NCBI GenBank assembly: GCA_028023455.1 | Contig: JAQFVV010012535.1 | Coordinates: forward strand, 1,924,001 to 1,988,000 | Direction of reading: 5' to 3' | Length of the DNA stretch: 64,000 nt | Origin: Epiperipatus broadwayi | Lineage: Eukaryota; Onychophora; Udeonychophora; Euonychophora; Peripatidae | Shown: positions 26,001 through 41,000 of the stretch, piece by piece | Layout of the letters: each line of letters opens with the position of its first letter | Position numbering within the stretch: position 1 is the stretch's first letter | Translations under genes and position numbers: made by a program | The notes under the pieces: generated by a model | Databases searched by the model: none | Told to the model about the DNA's origin: nothing | What the model saw: only the letters and a program-made list of their open reading frames with translations

Positions 26001-29000
26001 GATCTTTAAAAAAATTATATAGTAATAAAGAACAACAAAACAAAGAATTCCTTACCGATTTTACATTTTTTGATTGGCAAATATTTTAATTGAAGAGATG
26101 ATACATGCAATTAAATTTATGATGAAGAGAAAAGCTCCAGGAAATTACAGAATATTGATATTTTTAAAAAAGCAGGTTAAGGAATAAAAAAAATGTTAGC
26201 AAAGCCATATACCAATGTTTAAATGATAAAGATGTATCACATGATAGGAAGAATGCAATAGTAATATGAATATTTAAGAAAGATAACAAAGATGATAGAA
26301 ATTACAGGCCTATTAGTCTTCTATCATTTCTACATAAAATCTTTATCAAGATAATTACAACTAATTTACAGTGAACATTGGATTTTAACCAACCAAATGA
26401 AATTGGATTTAAAAGTGGCTTTAGCACATTGGAAGACAAGTATTGAAGAGATGTTACAGAAAGCTCCAATGAATATAAGCTGCCAATATGCTTTGGATTT
26501 GTAGATTATGAAAGGGCATTTGATTATATAAGCATTTCCAGAGTAATCAAAGGTTTGGATCATTAAGACATAAATCTGGAATATTGTCATACTCTTAAGA
26601 TTATTTATCAAAATGTAGCAGCAGTGATTATATTATATTTGTGATATTAAGAAAATTAACATTGAAAAGGGCATATATCAGGGAGATTTCATATCTCCAA
26701 AACATTTTGCAGCAGTTTTGTAAGAAGTATGTTGTGGGTTAAAATGGGAATATAAGAGAATAAAAATAAAAAAAATATTTAAGACATCTAGATTTTTTAG
26801 ATGATATGATTGTTTTTGAAAATAATTCTTCAGGAAATATTGCAAGAGTTATCAGCTGAAATGACAAAATAAATGCTAAAAAGTCTAATGTTCAATCGAT
26901 TTTCGCAGAAGAAGAAAATAAAAATTGATAATAATGAATTAGAAAAGGATGTACTACACATATCTTGGTCAAATTATTAATACAGATAGAAACATAATGA
27001 ATGGAATTAATTATAGAATTAAACTTTGAATGAAATGTTTTGGTAGAAATAATTTAATATTAAAAGAAAATATGTTTGTGTTTGGAAATGAAGGTTTTTA
27101 ATACTATATATATGTTTTACCAGTTCTTACTTATAAATCTGGTACTTGAACACATAATAAAAGAGCAATACATAGACTTCATATCATTCATTGAAATATG
27201 AAGACATATATATTAGGAAAATAACAAAAAGATATCAAAAGAGAAATATATAGGTGACTAAACAAAAAGGTATTACCTATGACATCATTGAAAAAATTAA
27301 GAGACTCAAATGGAGGTGGGCTGAACATATTTATAAAAGAGTTATTAACTGATGAATAATTGAAGATAAAATTGAATCGTAAGAAATTGTAAAAGACCTA
27401 GAAATAGACCATTTGTGAGATGGATGAAATAAGAAAGTTTGCTGGTGTGATGTCATAAAGAGAAGCTATGGGTTGGAAAAATTGGATTAATCTTGGAGAA
27501 ATATTTAGGAATAGTTGAAAATGACGATAATGAATGTAGCAATTTTAAAAAAGATAAAATTGGTAAAATTATGAGATATATATATATATGTAAAAAGAGC
27601 AAAAATTATACAAAAAAGTCAATGGGTTGTTAATTTTAGAGTGCATGTGAAATAACAAAAATTAGGAAGTAAATATGGGAAAAAATATCAGTGAGTCCAT
27701 TTTCATTTGATATCATATTTTGATGTTACTTAAAATTAGTGCTTGCTTGGATGTAATCTTTTGACTAACAATTGTATATAAATGTTAAACATATTTGATA
27801 TAAAAAAAAATCATATAGAAAACTTAGGACTTTTGAAAAATGAAGGTAGAAGAAATTGAAATAAATAATGAGTTGTATGAATATACATAAATTAATAATA
27901 GCTAACCTCTACAATGTGTAATTTTAGCCAAGAGAAATAGGTATATTGTTTATCAACAAGGGAAAATGGTATTTGAGACAATGACAACACATTTAAAGAA
28001 GAAAATAATATAGAAATGTAATTAAGATTAATACATTATTTTCCTATAGTAGGCATAAAATATAAATTTTATATCAAAGGATTGGTGTTTCAGATTTGAT
28101 GTATGATGTTGAAAACTGGAAGATATGCATTGAAAGTAAATTGATAAATCACAGTTTTAAGGGCATCCATCAGAGATAAGTTGGTCATATTTTTATATAA
28201 GAAGTATGATAACAGATTTTTGTAAATTGTCTTTTATCATAATGAAAGAAATTTCTAATTGGATAAGAGGGAAAGACAAGATTGATTAAAAGTCTGGGAA
28301 AATAGATTATTTTATAACAACTTTCTATATACATGTTTAGAAAATGTGATGAGATAAAAGAAGACTGTGGAGATAAATAATTATGAGATTGGTATAAAAG
28401 GGCTAGTAAGATAGTCAATATAGAAGAAGAAATACAAAAGAAAAAATATGAATAAGAATGCATTAATGCCTATAAGAAAGCAGATAACATATAAAATGCT
28501 ATAGTGGTAATAGGTTGGACAAAAGCTTTATTGTTTAAATTTAAGAACAAGAAATTTGAAAGGAAAATAATGAATAAATTATATGATTTAGGAGATGGAA
28601 AATAAAAATAAAGTGGAAAATGTGAAGTATATTATTTTAGAAAGTATGATTTTGGAAACAGATTTTATATTGGAGTATGAGAAGGAATTTAGGGATATAT
28701 TTTTAAGTTGGAGTTCTGAGAGGGAATGTTATTGAAGTATTTGTTGGATTGTAATAGAAAAGAGGAAGTGATAAGGTGTTAGAAATCACATTAGTTATGT
28801 TGAAAAATTAGAAGGCAGCAGACATAAAAATAAACAGTCCTGATTCAACTCAGAAAAAGGAATGATTATTGTATGTCACATTATACTTGATTTTGAGATT
28901 GAGTGTTTTTGCTTGCTTAGAAAGAAAAACACTCAAACAGATTTTAAATAGAATAAAGTGTAAACTTAATTTTTCTAATCAAAGGGATTTTTTATCAAGC

Positions 29001-32000
29001 TTCAAAATCTTTTCAAATAACCTATTTATTCTTTTCAATACAATATACAGGGATACATTAAAGATCAGCCTTTTCAAGCTATTGTGCATGCGCTTTTTAC
29101 GAGTGTTAATAATAAATGAATACTTTCATTCCCAACACAAGATATAGTATTTATGAAAGAATAAAATGAATCCACTTATTCTTTCCAACCCAAATGCTTA
29201 TATATGGGCAAATTTTAAGTACTGGGAATGAAAGCGTGAGGATAGACCACTCACTTTAAATTACTGTTTACGATGTCTGAATGAATGACGTTGATGAAAT
29301 TATCTAGAATTTACTAAACGTCACTCTCAAATGAAACTTAAACATATGTAAATAAACATTTATTTTTATAGCGCTATATTTTATAAATTGTAATACATTA
29401 AAGATCAGCCTTTTCAAGCTATTGTGCATGCGCTTTTATTTGGGTTGGAAAGAATAAGTGGATTCATTTTATTCTTTCATAAATACTATATCTGGTGTTG
29501 GGAATGAAAGTATTCATTTATTATTAACACTCATAAAAAGCGCATGCACAATAGCTTGAAAAGGCTGATCTTTAATGTATTACAATTTATAAAACATAGC
29601 GCTATAAAAATAAATGTTTATATACAGGGATAATTGATGATTGCTTCTATGCAGCTCAATTTTTTTTTTTCTGTTGATATCTACATGACCAATTATTGCA
29701 CCATCACCTTATATTATAACCACAACTGGAGGTAGAAGTAAAAATTATAAAAAAGTAAACTAAAAAACAGAAGTAAGACAAGTTAGAAGAAATATAATAA
29801 AAATAAGAAGATAGCTATTTTTATGAAGGATTGTTAGAAGAGGGAAAGTGAAACCTGGTATAGATTTTATTATGAGAAGTATCACCAATAAATGAAAAAA
29901 TATATATTTCACTATGGCATATCTGGTTTGTCAAATCCACATTACTAGTTGTAAGACTTCAGGGTGTACCACATTAATATTTTTCATTTATACAACTATA
30001 ATAAATGTATTGTAAGTAGCATCCTGTTCACATGTTCCTTTACTTTGAAATATAAAAATAATTTATATATTAAATAATGTTTACTTAAATAATTTTATAG
30101 ACATTTAAGATTCTCCTTCATTTATACTTACAAAAAAAAATATTGGTTACATGTGGTTGTGCAGTTTACTTTAATTACTAAATTTTATAATTCTGTTTTA
30201 AGACTGTTAATTTTTTAGAATATTACTCTTTTTTAAAAAAAAAGAAAATTAATTTGTAAAAGAAGCTAATGTTAATTTTAAAATATAAAGAATTTTAAAT
30301 ATCTGCATACTTAGCTGACCTACCTGATTTTACAGCCGTTAATTTTCTTAGTTCTTCAATGCAGTCTTTTAGTCCTTTCCATATTATATCTTTCTCTTTA
30401 TTACAACTGAAAATAGTATATAGATTTTATTAAGCACACACCATTTTCCAGTTGAATATTAGTTTCAATCTACATATAAAAAAGTACAAATATATATAAA
30501 TTACAAATTCTCATCCATCAGTTAAAATGTTTCACAACATTCTTCCATTTATCTAGTTATGAATATTTATAAAATTGCGAAAACCATCATATTCTGTTTT
30601 GAAAATTAAAAATGAAGATAAAATTGAAAGTGAAGACGACTAACTATATTTGCTGCACATCAAATTAATAATAATGAAAAGTTTTCCAGTTAAAAGGAAT
30701 AGAAAAGAGTATGCTATTTCTATTTTAATATTTTTTTAAATGTATAAAAATTTACATACATATAAAATAATATTGCTATTAATATTATAATAAAAATATT
30801 AATAGTAAAAGTTTTATCTCATAATCCTAATCAACTGAATAATAAAATAGTTTGAGATATACAGCAAATATATTGCTTTAATTGAGAAATTTTGAATAAT
30901 GTGATTGGTTAAAATTGTAATAATTAAGAATCAAAGAAAAAAAAAGCAATGAAAAGAGATAAATATGTGCACACTTTGTTTTAAGGAAAACTTTATTCAA
31001 ACTACTAGTTAAGTAATATGGAAAAAATAAAAGGGACATATTTATAAATTAATTAAGAGATATGCTTTGTGGTTTAATTGCACAATAGCAAGTTTGAGAT
31101 AAAATGCTTTTAACAGAATTCTTGATATAAAATAATATCTCAAAATTGTTTATAAAAATTCAGTGAGAGAATAGGCATAATTATATAAAAGTTTAAATAA
31201 GTTTCATGTCTTATATAATAAGATAACATTTCTTTATAATATCAGTCATATTTTGGGGAGTGTACTATTTAGGAACGAGCAGGTTAGTACATGACAGATT
31301 GCCAAATTATACCATTAATTTTAAATGGTAACTAACTGATAGCATTAAGATAGAGTGCAATAAGTATTAATAATTACAATTTAGTATCTTGTATTTTTTG
31401 TATTCAGTATAAAAATACTATAAGTTATCTATTTTTTTTTCTTAATGTGGGATTGTAAGGATTAAAATTCATTACATGAATGGTATGAATTGTCAAATAG
31501 TTTGCAAGTCTGTCAAGCATGTATAATCTTATATCTTTAAAGTTTTCTCATAATCCACACACTCAACAACATGCAGAAAAATACTTCATGGTAAATGTCT
31601 TTCATCACATAATAGACTTTGTACTTAATGGGTTTAAGCATTGATTTTCTGCAGTTAGAGACATATGCAACTATTTTGATTTAAGACCTTGACTGAAGAC
31701 AAATTATTTCAAAAAGTTAACAGATTTGTGAGCTAATATGTGAATCAAGTTTCAGTTGAACTCCTTGTTGAAATAGCTCGATTGTCTCTACTAATCTGAT
31801 CATTCCCAGCATTATGTGTTTTTTGGTCTTTGATCAGAAATTCTATAATCAATTTTGACCTTTTGGTTGCTTCTTCCTATAATTTGGCTCATTTTCTTTT
31901 TGCCATGCCATTTTCATATTTTTTCATTGTCAACCAAAACTAAACAAAAAAAAAAGAATTGGTACAAAATTATGTAAGATAGAATATTTTAATTTTTAAA

Positions 32001-35000
32001 TTAAAAATTAGTATTATCTGATTCTTTTGATGATGATGATTATCTTTATTAATTTATTATTGTTAAAAATAAGATTGCTTCTAAATAATTTTGTGATAAC
32101 TTTGTCAATAATTGTAATAAATGTCTAAAACATATGATGACAAACATTAGTTTTATGGAAGGTTGTTTTACCTCCTAGAGGTGTTCATCAATAAATTTCT
32201 CAAGTAACTTAAATATGATGGTTTTATTTAATACCATCATATTTAAATTTAAAGGACAAAACGACCAAATCTTCTTGCATAAAAAAGTTAGTACAATAAA
32301 TTGAATAAATTTTTTATTCATATATATTAGAAATAGATATATTTAGCTTTTTTAAAATTTTGCCCAACAAAAGTAGGCCCATTGAACATTGTAGGCCCTA
32401 ACCAAATGGTCATGCTGGCATCCTCTCTCATCTGTCCTATGTGTGTGTATCTGATCATCACATCTATGACAATACTTCTAACTTGTTGTTGTTATATATG
32501 AGCAGTGACTTTTACTGTCATCTGGGTGCTTGACTGATCCAATTTTCTGCTCAGTAGTTTGAATGCTATAGTCCATTTTTTTCAATGGATTTGCTTGACT
32601 AGCTTATTGATTCTTCTAGAGTTGTTTGAGACACAGTAGAATCAAATCTTATGTCAGGATTCATTAGGAGCTTGATCTTGAGACTATGGTCTCATCTCAC
32701 AGAACTTTATTAAAGAAATTGCATTTTAAAGCTAGTTTTTTAGGTTAATAGCAAAATCTCTACCTTTCTCTCCTTCTCCTTGTGTGCAGAGATTGAAATG
32801 GTATCTCTGCATTATTGTTAGTGGTTTTTGAGTGAAATAGTTAGTAGAGACAATGCCTTCTCAAAATCCAGATCAACCAGGGCTTTAAGAATTTTGTAAG
32901 TATAAGGTCCCATAATAGACATGAGCATGGCTAATTTTTATCCTGGGTTTTTTGATTTGATTAGCCTGTAAATAGAAGATTACTCCATCTTTATAGCTTG
33001 GCCAAGTTTCCAGGTAGACTGGATGAAATTCTTTTATTGAGTCAATTTTAGCTATTTTATTTTTTCTCTTTATGCTACGAGAGAAAAAAGTTTCTACTCT
33101 TATTTGTAAGAGTAACCACTCAAGTTGATTTTCAACCCCTACTTGACAAACTACTGTTTGCATAACTGCCAATCTTTAATAAAGACAAAATCTAACAACC
33201 CAATGAGGGCAATTTTTGCCTTTTTTAATAAGAGTAGCCACTCATTTGGATTTTAAAATTTTTTTATCGACAAAACATTTGTGGTCAAATTTTTTTGATT
33301 AATGGCAAATCTAATGACCTGCAGGGGCAAGATTAGGCATTTCAAACTTTTTTTTTCCAGCCGGGAGGGGGGGGAGTATTTTGTCAACTACACCAAAATC
33401 TTCTCTGTTTAGTCTGGATTGTATATAAACACAAATGCATGTAAATATGTTTCTAATATTTATTACAGAATATAAAACAAATATACATACACTCGTATTT
33501 ACAAAAATTATACTCTGCCTGCTATTATTAGTGAGGCAAAGCACCTAATTCTGAGTGAACTATGGATGAAGGAACTGCAAATTCCCTTATAGATTTCTCT
33601 ATAACTTCCAGCTGTACTTTGGCCAGTCTGTCTTGTGAGTAGGTCCAAGATCACTTCTGGCTTTACAATGACAGCTTGCCTCATGTCAGTGATTTGTTTT
33701 AGAAGCTTTCAGTCCTAAACATAAACTTGCCTTACTGCATCAGTTGTTTAGCTTTGATAACTCTTGTCTGGAAAATGTGTACATTGTCTTTCAGGTTTGA
33801 CAATAGTTCTCTGGAGAATGTATATACTGCAGTTCATTTCAGGTTTGATAGTAGTTCTCTGTGAGTGCATGTAAGATTGTTGAGCTATATGACCTGTTGG
33901 AGAAAACAAGGATTCTGTCTTTCATCTTTGTGACAGTAGTTCTTTGACCTTATCTTCAAAAAGACTTTATTGTCAGATCTCCATCCTTAATGGAAATATT
34001 CGAATTCAGTGAGCATTATTGTCTATTGGCCAATTCTTGCTATTGGCTATGTATTATCTCTTAATATACACAATGGTTAGCAGTAATGAAAGCTCAATCT
34101 GATCTAGATAAGATGGAACCTAGACTAGTCCATTATTTGAAGGCAGGGTGAGATATGACACATACATATATAAATATATAAGTCTACCAATAGCTACTAT
34201 TCAAATTATTACAAGTAGCATAAAATCAAATAATCAGTATAAGACATAATCAGTAAATATTATGGAAAAATATATTGGATAAAATTAACTATATAATTAA
34301 ACTTGAATATAGTGCGTTTGATGAAATGACTTAATATAGATATACTTAATAACATTTACTTTACCATACATTCTTGAAACATGAATAAAAAACACCATAA
34401 AAGACAAATGTCTTTCAAGATGCATTTCATGGTAATTCAATACTCATTAATTGGCCCATATTATAATCTCTCACAGATATCTTTATCATATATTCAGTAT
34501 TTATCAATAGTAAATTATTACATTTTGATTTATAAGCATCAAACTTATTCCACCCTCAATTTTTAACTTGATCCATTTCAGATAAATACATTAACCATTA
34601 TCATTAATCATTTATTAAACTAGAGATTATCTCTAATCCAGATATAAACTTTATAAGTCAGTTAAAAAATAATATATCTGTTTTAAATTAAACACAAATA
34701 GAATAAGTCAAATTCATTTCTTTTTTACCATGAGTAATATAGATGTACTTAATAATCTTCTATTCACACATTCTTGAAACATATGAGTAAAGACATTATA
34801 AAAGACAAATAGCATGTAATATGCATTTCATGCTGATCCAGCATGCATCAGTTGGCTCATGTCACAATCATATATAACTTTATTATATACAGTTACATTT
34901 TGACTTACAAGTGTCAAACTTACATCCACAACTTTGACATGATCTACTTCAGATAAATACATTAATGATACCACTAATCATTTATTAAACTAGATGAGTG

Positions 35001-38000
35001 CTAATTCAGCACAAAATCCATATTGGAATGATTTGTCTTTTATAATGCCTTTATTCATATGTTTCAAGAATATAGGTGGATTAAAGATTATTAAGTATAT
35101 CAAAAGATATTATACATGGTAAAAGAGAAATGAAGTTGAATTACTTCATATTTAATTAAAAAGCATATATATTAATCTTTAACTGAGCCTTAAAATTTAT
35201 ATCTGGGCTAGATATAATCTCTAGTTAAATAAATGATTAATAATCATTAATGCTGAAATGGATTGTGTCAATGTTATGGGTAAAGTAAGGTTGATACTTG
35301 TATATCAAAATATAACAAATAACTTAATATTAAAAAGAAATATGCTTATGTATTACCAAGGAAGATTTTTAATAATAGTATATATGGATGTAAGATTTAG
35401 GCATTGCAAAAACTTCGGACCACTGAATGAAGTATGGAGAGATATATGTTGAGAATTACAAGAAGAGATCAGAAGTGGAATATATAGGTAAGAAAACAAA
35501 CAGATATTGCTGATATCATTGAAACATTTAAAAAAAATAGAATTGGACTAAACATATTGCTAGAAATGGATAGATGAAGTCTTAGAGTGGATGAAATTAT
35601 AAAGTTTGCTGTGTGATGTGAAGAAAAGAAACAATGGATCTGAAAAATTGGATTAAATTTGGAGAGACCTTCACGCTGCAGTGAATCAATAAACGTTGAA
35701 AATATCGATGATGATAAATATATACTTGCACAATATAAAGTATTTAACTTTGACTGACTACTTTTCCTAAAAGAATTTTTTTTTTTTTTTAAAAAAAAAA
35801 GTTTATACAAATTTAAAAAAATTCTAAAAATATAAATACTGCATTAATATTAATGTTTTTTTTTTTTTTAGTTTTCAATTCAATAGTTAATCCCGAGTTA
35901 CCATTTAAAACAGAATTTAATGATCTGGCAGAAATTCACTTGCTTGTCTAGGAAAGTAACTTATAAATATTACTAGCTAGTTGTGAAATAAATATAAATG
36001 TTAATTTAATCATCCGCTTACCTAAATATTTTTCTTTAAGCTATCAATAAAACTGTAATATATATATACTTACACATACTTACCAATCAAATCGTTGTGA
36101 CCATCTGCTTTGGCTATCTTCTAATAGACCTTGCGTACATTCCAGTTGAAATTGCAGATCATTTACTTCCTATATATATATATTAATACACCTCATCAAA
36201 CGATAAAAAAGAACTAAAGCATATTAATCACTTTTTATAGATCTAAACTTAAAACAAATCTTTTTTTAAAAAATACATTGAATTAGATTAAAAAAGGAAT
36301 TACTATACCGTTATTTTAGAAACTAGCATAGGTGAAGAGATGGTAGGTTATCCAGCAAAAACTGTTCTGAGCCATCTTTAAATAATATCATAGCTTTTGG
36401 TAGTATCAAAGATTTAAAGTTTGGCACTAGAAAGTTTTAAATACACTTCAATTGTGTATTATACAGTGTGGATATGTGTGTGTGTATATATATTAAACAA
36501 CATTCCTATTAATCTTTAGAGTTTCTTAAATATATATTAACACAACTTAATTTATAAGTGTTACATTTCTTGCTGTCATTCACTTGACAAATTGTCTTTT
36601 AGATAAACATATTAATGATTATTTATTAAGCTAAAAATTATATCTTTTTAGCCCAGACCCAAACTTTAAACTATTCAACTACATGTCATCATTAATTTAA
36701 CCTTATTTCGGTTTTTTTTTAAGTTAAATTTTTTATTGAATATATTCAAAGATTAAATATTTTACATATAAGAAAATATACTTCTTCACAAATAGATAAT
36801 AAGCACATACAAAATGGTTTACATATATTAATAAAAAAAAGTACATTTAACACATAGGGAAGTAAACAACAGTTTACAAAGGAAAAGGAAGAGAAACAAA
36901 GCTCCATGTGGCATGTACAATTACTAAAGGAGCTAATATACTCTCTCTTATTTCTGATTTTAAGCATCTTACTGTATAACATGAATTGCAATTTACTGAA
37001 TGTGGGATTAAAATAAAAATGGTATCTCAAGAATCAAAGAGTAAACATAATGAAAATAGTGATCTTAATTGAGGAAAAGAGATAATGTTTCATACTGGCA
37101 ATGAGAATGTCAATAGATGCACGTGATCTGATAATTGATTTAATATTTCTATAGACAAGAAGAGGAGGACATTGTAGATAAATATGATGTATTGTCTCTT
37201 CAGACTTGTGACAGAGTGGACAAGTAGGATCAATGTTAGCATTCACTATTCTTTTGATAAAAAAAATGACTAGTGAGCAGAGCTTCTAAATTGATTTTAA
37301 TAAGAAAATCAGGGTATTTTGGTTCCTGATATCAGAATTTGAATTTTGAGATAATCTATTTATTAGTGAGATTAAGTAACGATGGCTGCTGAGAATGGCT
37401 ATCACTATGAGTCATATTATAAGCCTCAAAAAAAAAAAAAAAGACAGCTAACATTATTAGCATGTTAATAAAATAAAAACAAAACAAATGGTAACAGTTG
37501 CTTTTTTCTGTAAAGAAAGTTTAAAAAAATTTTTTTTTTTCACGTAGTGCAAAAAAAAAAAATGGTGAAAATTGGTCACCTGGAGGGTGTTTTTGATCCT
37601 GGCAATCCAGAAAATTGGTCAGCATATGTGGATTGAGTTCACTTTTTTTTTAAAGACAAACCAAATTAAAATTAGCAATTTTATAAGTGTTTGTGATTTT
37701 TTTAACATATGAAATTCTATGATCTCAATCAGTTTCTATGCATCCTTCTTAGTTAGATTTTGGTACAGCAATATCTCTTCTGACCCTTATTTCTGACCAA
37801 AACCCTAACTATGTTACATGGGTGCAAGTTCAGTCTCCATGTTCAGGGAGAGGGTGAAAAGAGTAGAGATTTTGCCACAGAATTCAGATATCTGTTGAAT
37901 TGCAATTTCAATAATTTCTTAAATGAAGCACCGAGAGACCATTTTGTTTGTGTAATGAAAGACCATAATTCTAGAATCAAGTTTTTAATGGATTCAAATA

Positions 38001-41000
38001 CCATTTTTGATTCTTCAGTCTCCCAAGTGACTCTAGATGAGTCTGCAAGTCAAGATGCTATGTTAAAAAAATTGAAGTTAGACAATTATCCAACTGATCA
38101 AAACAAAAATAGGGGACTTTCAGTTAAAAACTTTAATAATACAATGTCAAAAATAAATGCAAATGATTATTATAAATGTGACAAACCACAATGTGCACCT
38201 ACAGAATGTCCACATCAGTACACAATATATATATATATATATATATATGTATACTGATATATATATATATATATATATATGTATTATGATCATGTTGGAC
38301 AGATAGAAACTGCATGTTTACAAAAGAAAAAAGCAAGACACTCGGAGAAGAATGGAAAAGTCCATTATAAAAAAAATTAAGAATAAAGTAAAATCAAATA
38401 AAATCAATACCTGTATAAACAATGTCAGAACCATTGACCAGTTCCCAAAGTCCAAATTATAATTAATAATATATCAATACTAATGGAACTGGATATTGGA
38501 TCTGCAATGACCATTTTATTATAAAATGTTTGCATTATCATTAATAAAAAATAATTAGCAGTTACAACTTAGCAGTAGAATGATTACTGATTACCAAGAC
38601 AATCAAATACCATTCTTGTGTGAAACAAAAGTTAAAATTTAAAATTTCAAACAAAATTATTCATTTTCTTATTGGGTTGGCTGGTGAGCACAGTGTATTT
38701 GGATGTGATTGGATCAACCACATGAGCTATACAGTGAATGAACCACTTTCTAACTATAACAAAATTAAAAAGAGATTACCTAAACATGCTTGACAGTTAA
38801 TCTGGGTCTCCATGTTTGACAAACCTCAATATGGTCATGAAAACAAAATTGCTAAAATGTGGATAGGTATTCAAGCCCTATTCTATATGTAATATTATCA
38901 CCAAATGGACTCCATTAATAATCATAGACCTAAGAGATTTGCATATGATGGTTGTCCAATTTGTTGATGGACAATATTATCACTGACATCATGATGAAGG
39001 CCAGATTCTGAAACATCATGTAACAATGAAGACTTCATCAAACCAGAGGAACAATACAGATCATTTGAAGAATCCGAATCTGATGATAAAATCAAACCTA
39101 GAATTATGCAAATAAGGGCCAAAAGATGAAGCAAGAAGATGACTTAGCCATCCACCAAACTATCATGAAAATTTTATAACTGACATTTGCCAGAGAATAA
39201 AAATATTGTGAAACTCTCTGCTAATTCACCTTAAGCTGCCCTTATTACAATATTATCCAAGATTGGATTCAATTTACAATAAAATTTTTACTGACCAATG
39301 AAATAACAATAAAAGAAAATAAATAGCTGATAGCATAAGCAAGTCAATTAATTGTTTTCAAAAAGTATGAAAGTCTTGCTGTATATTAAGGTTCATTTGA
39401 GAAGGGAAATCAGACATCTTTCAGATATTAGACAACTCCAGATATTGAAAGGCAGTACACACTTGTTCACAATATTGGAAAAGAGAGACATTTATGCCTG
39501 GAGCAGGAAGATACTAACCACAATCATCATTATACTTGAACATGATGTAAATTGTCCTTAGGCTAGAAGTCTCAGGATCCTAAAGAAAATCGTATCATTC
39601 TTTTCCAAACAGCTGTATCACTAACAACTAAAATTGCATAGTTTGCAACTATAATGCAGGTGCATTATTGTATGTAAATGTTTGTATATATTTTGCATTG
39701 TAAATATACAATAAATATATTTATATTTGTTTACAGAATTATATATTATTTTTAAATGATCAGGAATATTGCACAATAAATTCTTATTCCAATTCAAAAT
39801 AACTTAATGCAATTTTAATCACTTTTAAAATACAAAATAAGTAAATATTATTTATTTATTAAGCACAAACAGTTAGTAATTAAAGTGAAAGGCAGAAACC
39901 TCTCACATGCACTTTTACAATGCTTATATGACAGCCAATCAGATGTAATGATGACTGTGTATGGAACTCTCAAGCTGCAACACAAGACAGAGATTTACAA
40001 GAAAAAAATGGTTCCATCTTTCTCTTTACTTAAATTTATATATAAGTAAGCCAGTCTAAAGTATTTTGACTTGAGAGCGTGAAGAAGATGTCGCATTTGT
40101 TTATAAATTATAAGCAGTGAGATTCACACTCTCAAGTCAAAATACTTTAGACTGGCTTATTTATATATAAATTTAAGTAAAGAGAAAGGTGGAACCATCT
40201 TTTTCTTGTAAAATCTATGTCTTGTGTTGTGGCTTGAGAATTCCCTACACACTCATCATTACATCTGATTGGCTGTCATATAAGCATTCTAAAAGTGCAT
40301 GCTAGAGGTTTCTGTCTTTCACTTTAATACAAAATAAGATAAGTTTTACATCAAAGTCATTTTTTTCCAAATATTATACAAATATTTTTCAATTTTACAG
40401 ATTTAGAAAAAATGTTTTAAATAATAATACTTATACTCATGTAGAATAAAATTCTACCAAATACCAGTGTATTTTGTACTTTTAATAGTAATAATGCTTT
40501 TATGATTAGTTAATAAGTGACAAAAATTTTTTTATTCTACCAAATTTAATTTTTAATGATACTTATCTGAGATTAACAAAACAACCATAAATGCATTCAT
40601 AATTCAACTTTCTTTCATTTCAACAAATAATTAAAATGCCAAGAAATATTTACTAATTTCAAATATTTCTTGATACAATAGAAATTGAACTGACTAATTA
40701 AAAACAAGACTAATAACAATCAAGAAGGAACCTTGGATTGCCAGAGGCCAAACTGCACATATAAATAGTTTGCACAGCATTTACCACATGAACTGTTGGT
40801 AGGAGATTTGCAGTAGCTGAAAGAAGCATAAGTGATGGTGCAGTGCTCTAGTGTGAAGCCAATGTGATAGTGAGCAGCAGCTGAAAAGAGTCAAAGTATT
40901 TGGAAACTGAAGCCTGAGGAAAGCATCCAGAAAGCAGCCAGTTGTTGGGTGCATTATGGGAAGTGAATCTTAAGTGAACTATATATACTATGTTTGTGAG

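Noticed and set aside
32885-33172. 95-residue minus-strand ORF as an unknown host gene
   Set aside because: Its sequence is the opening of Ty3/Gypsy gag and is continued, with stops, by other gag blocks.
36746-37030. 94-residue minus-strand ORF
   Set aside because: It lies in the 3' part of a LINE remnant, is rich in Phe, Ile and Cys and has no domain; best read as non-coding tail.
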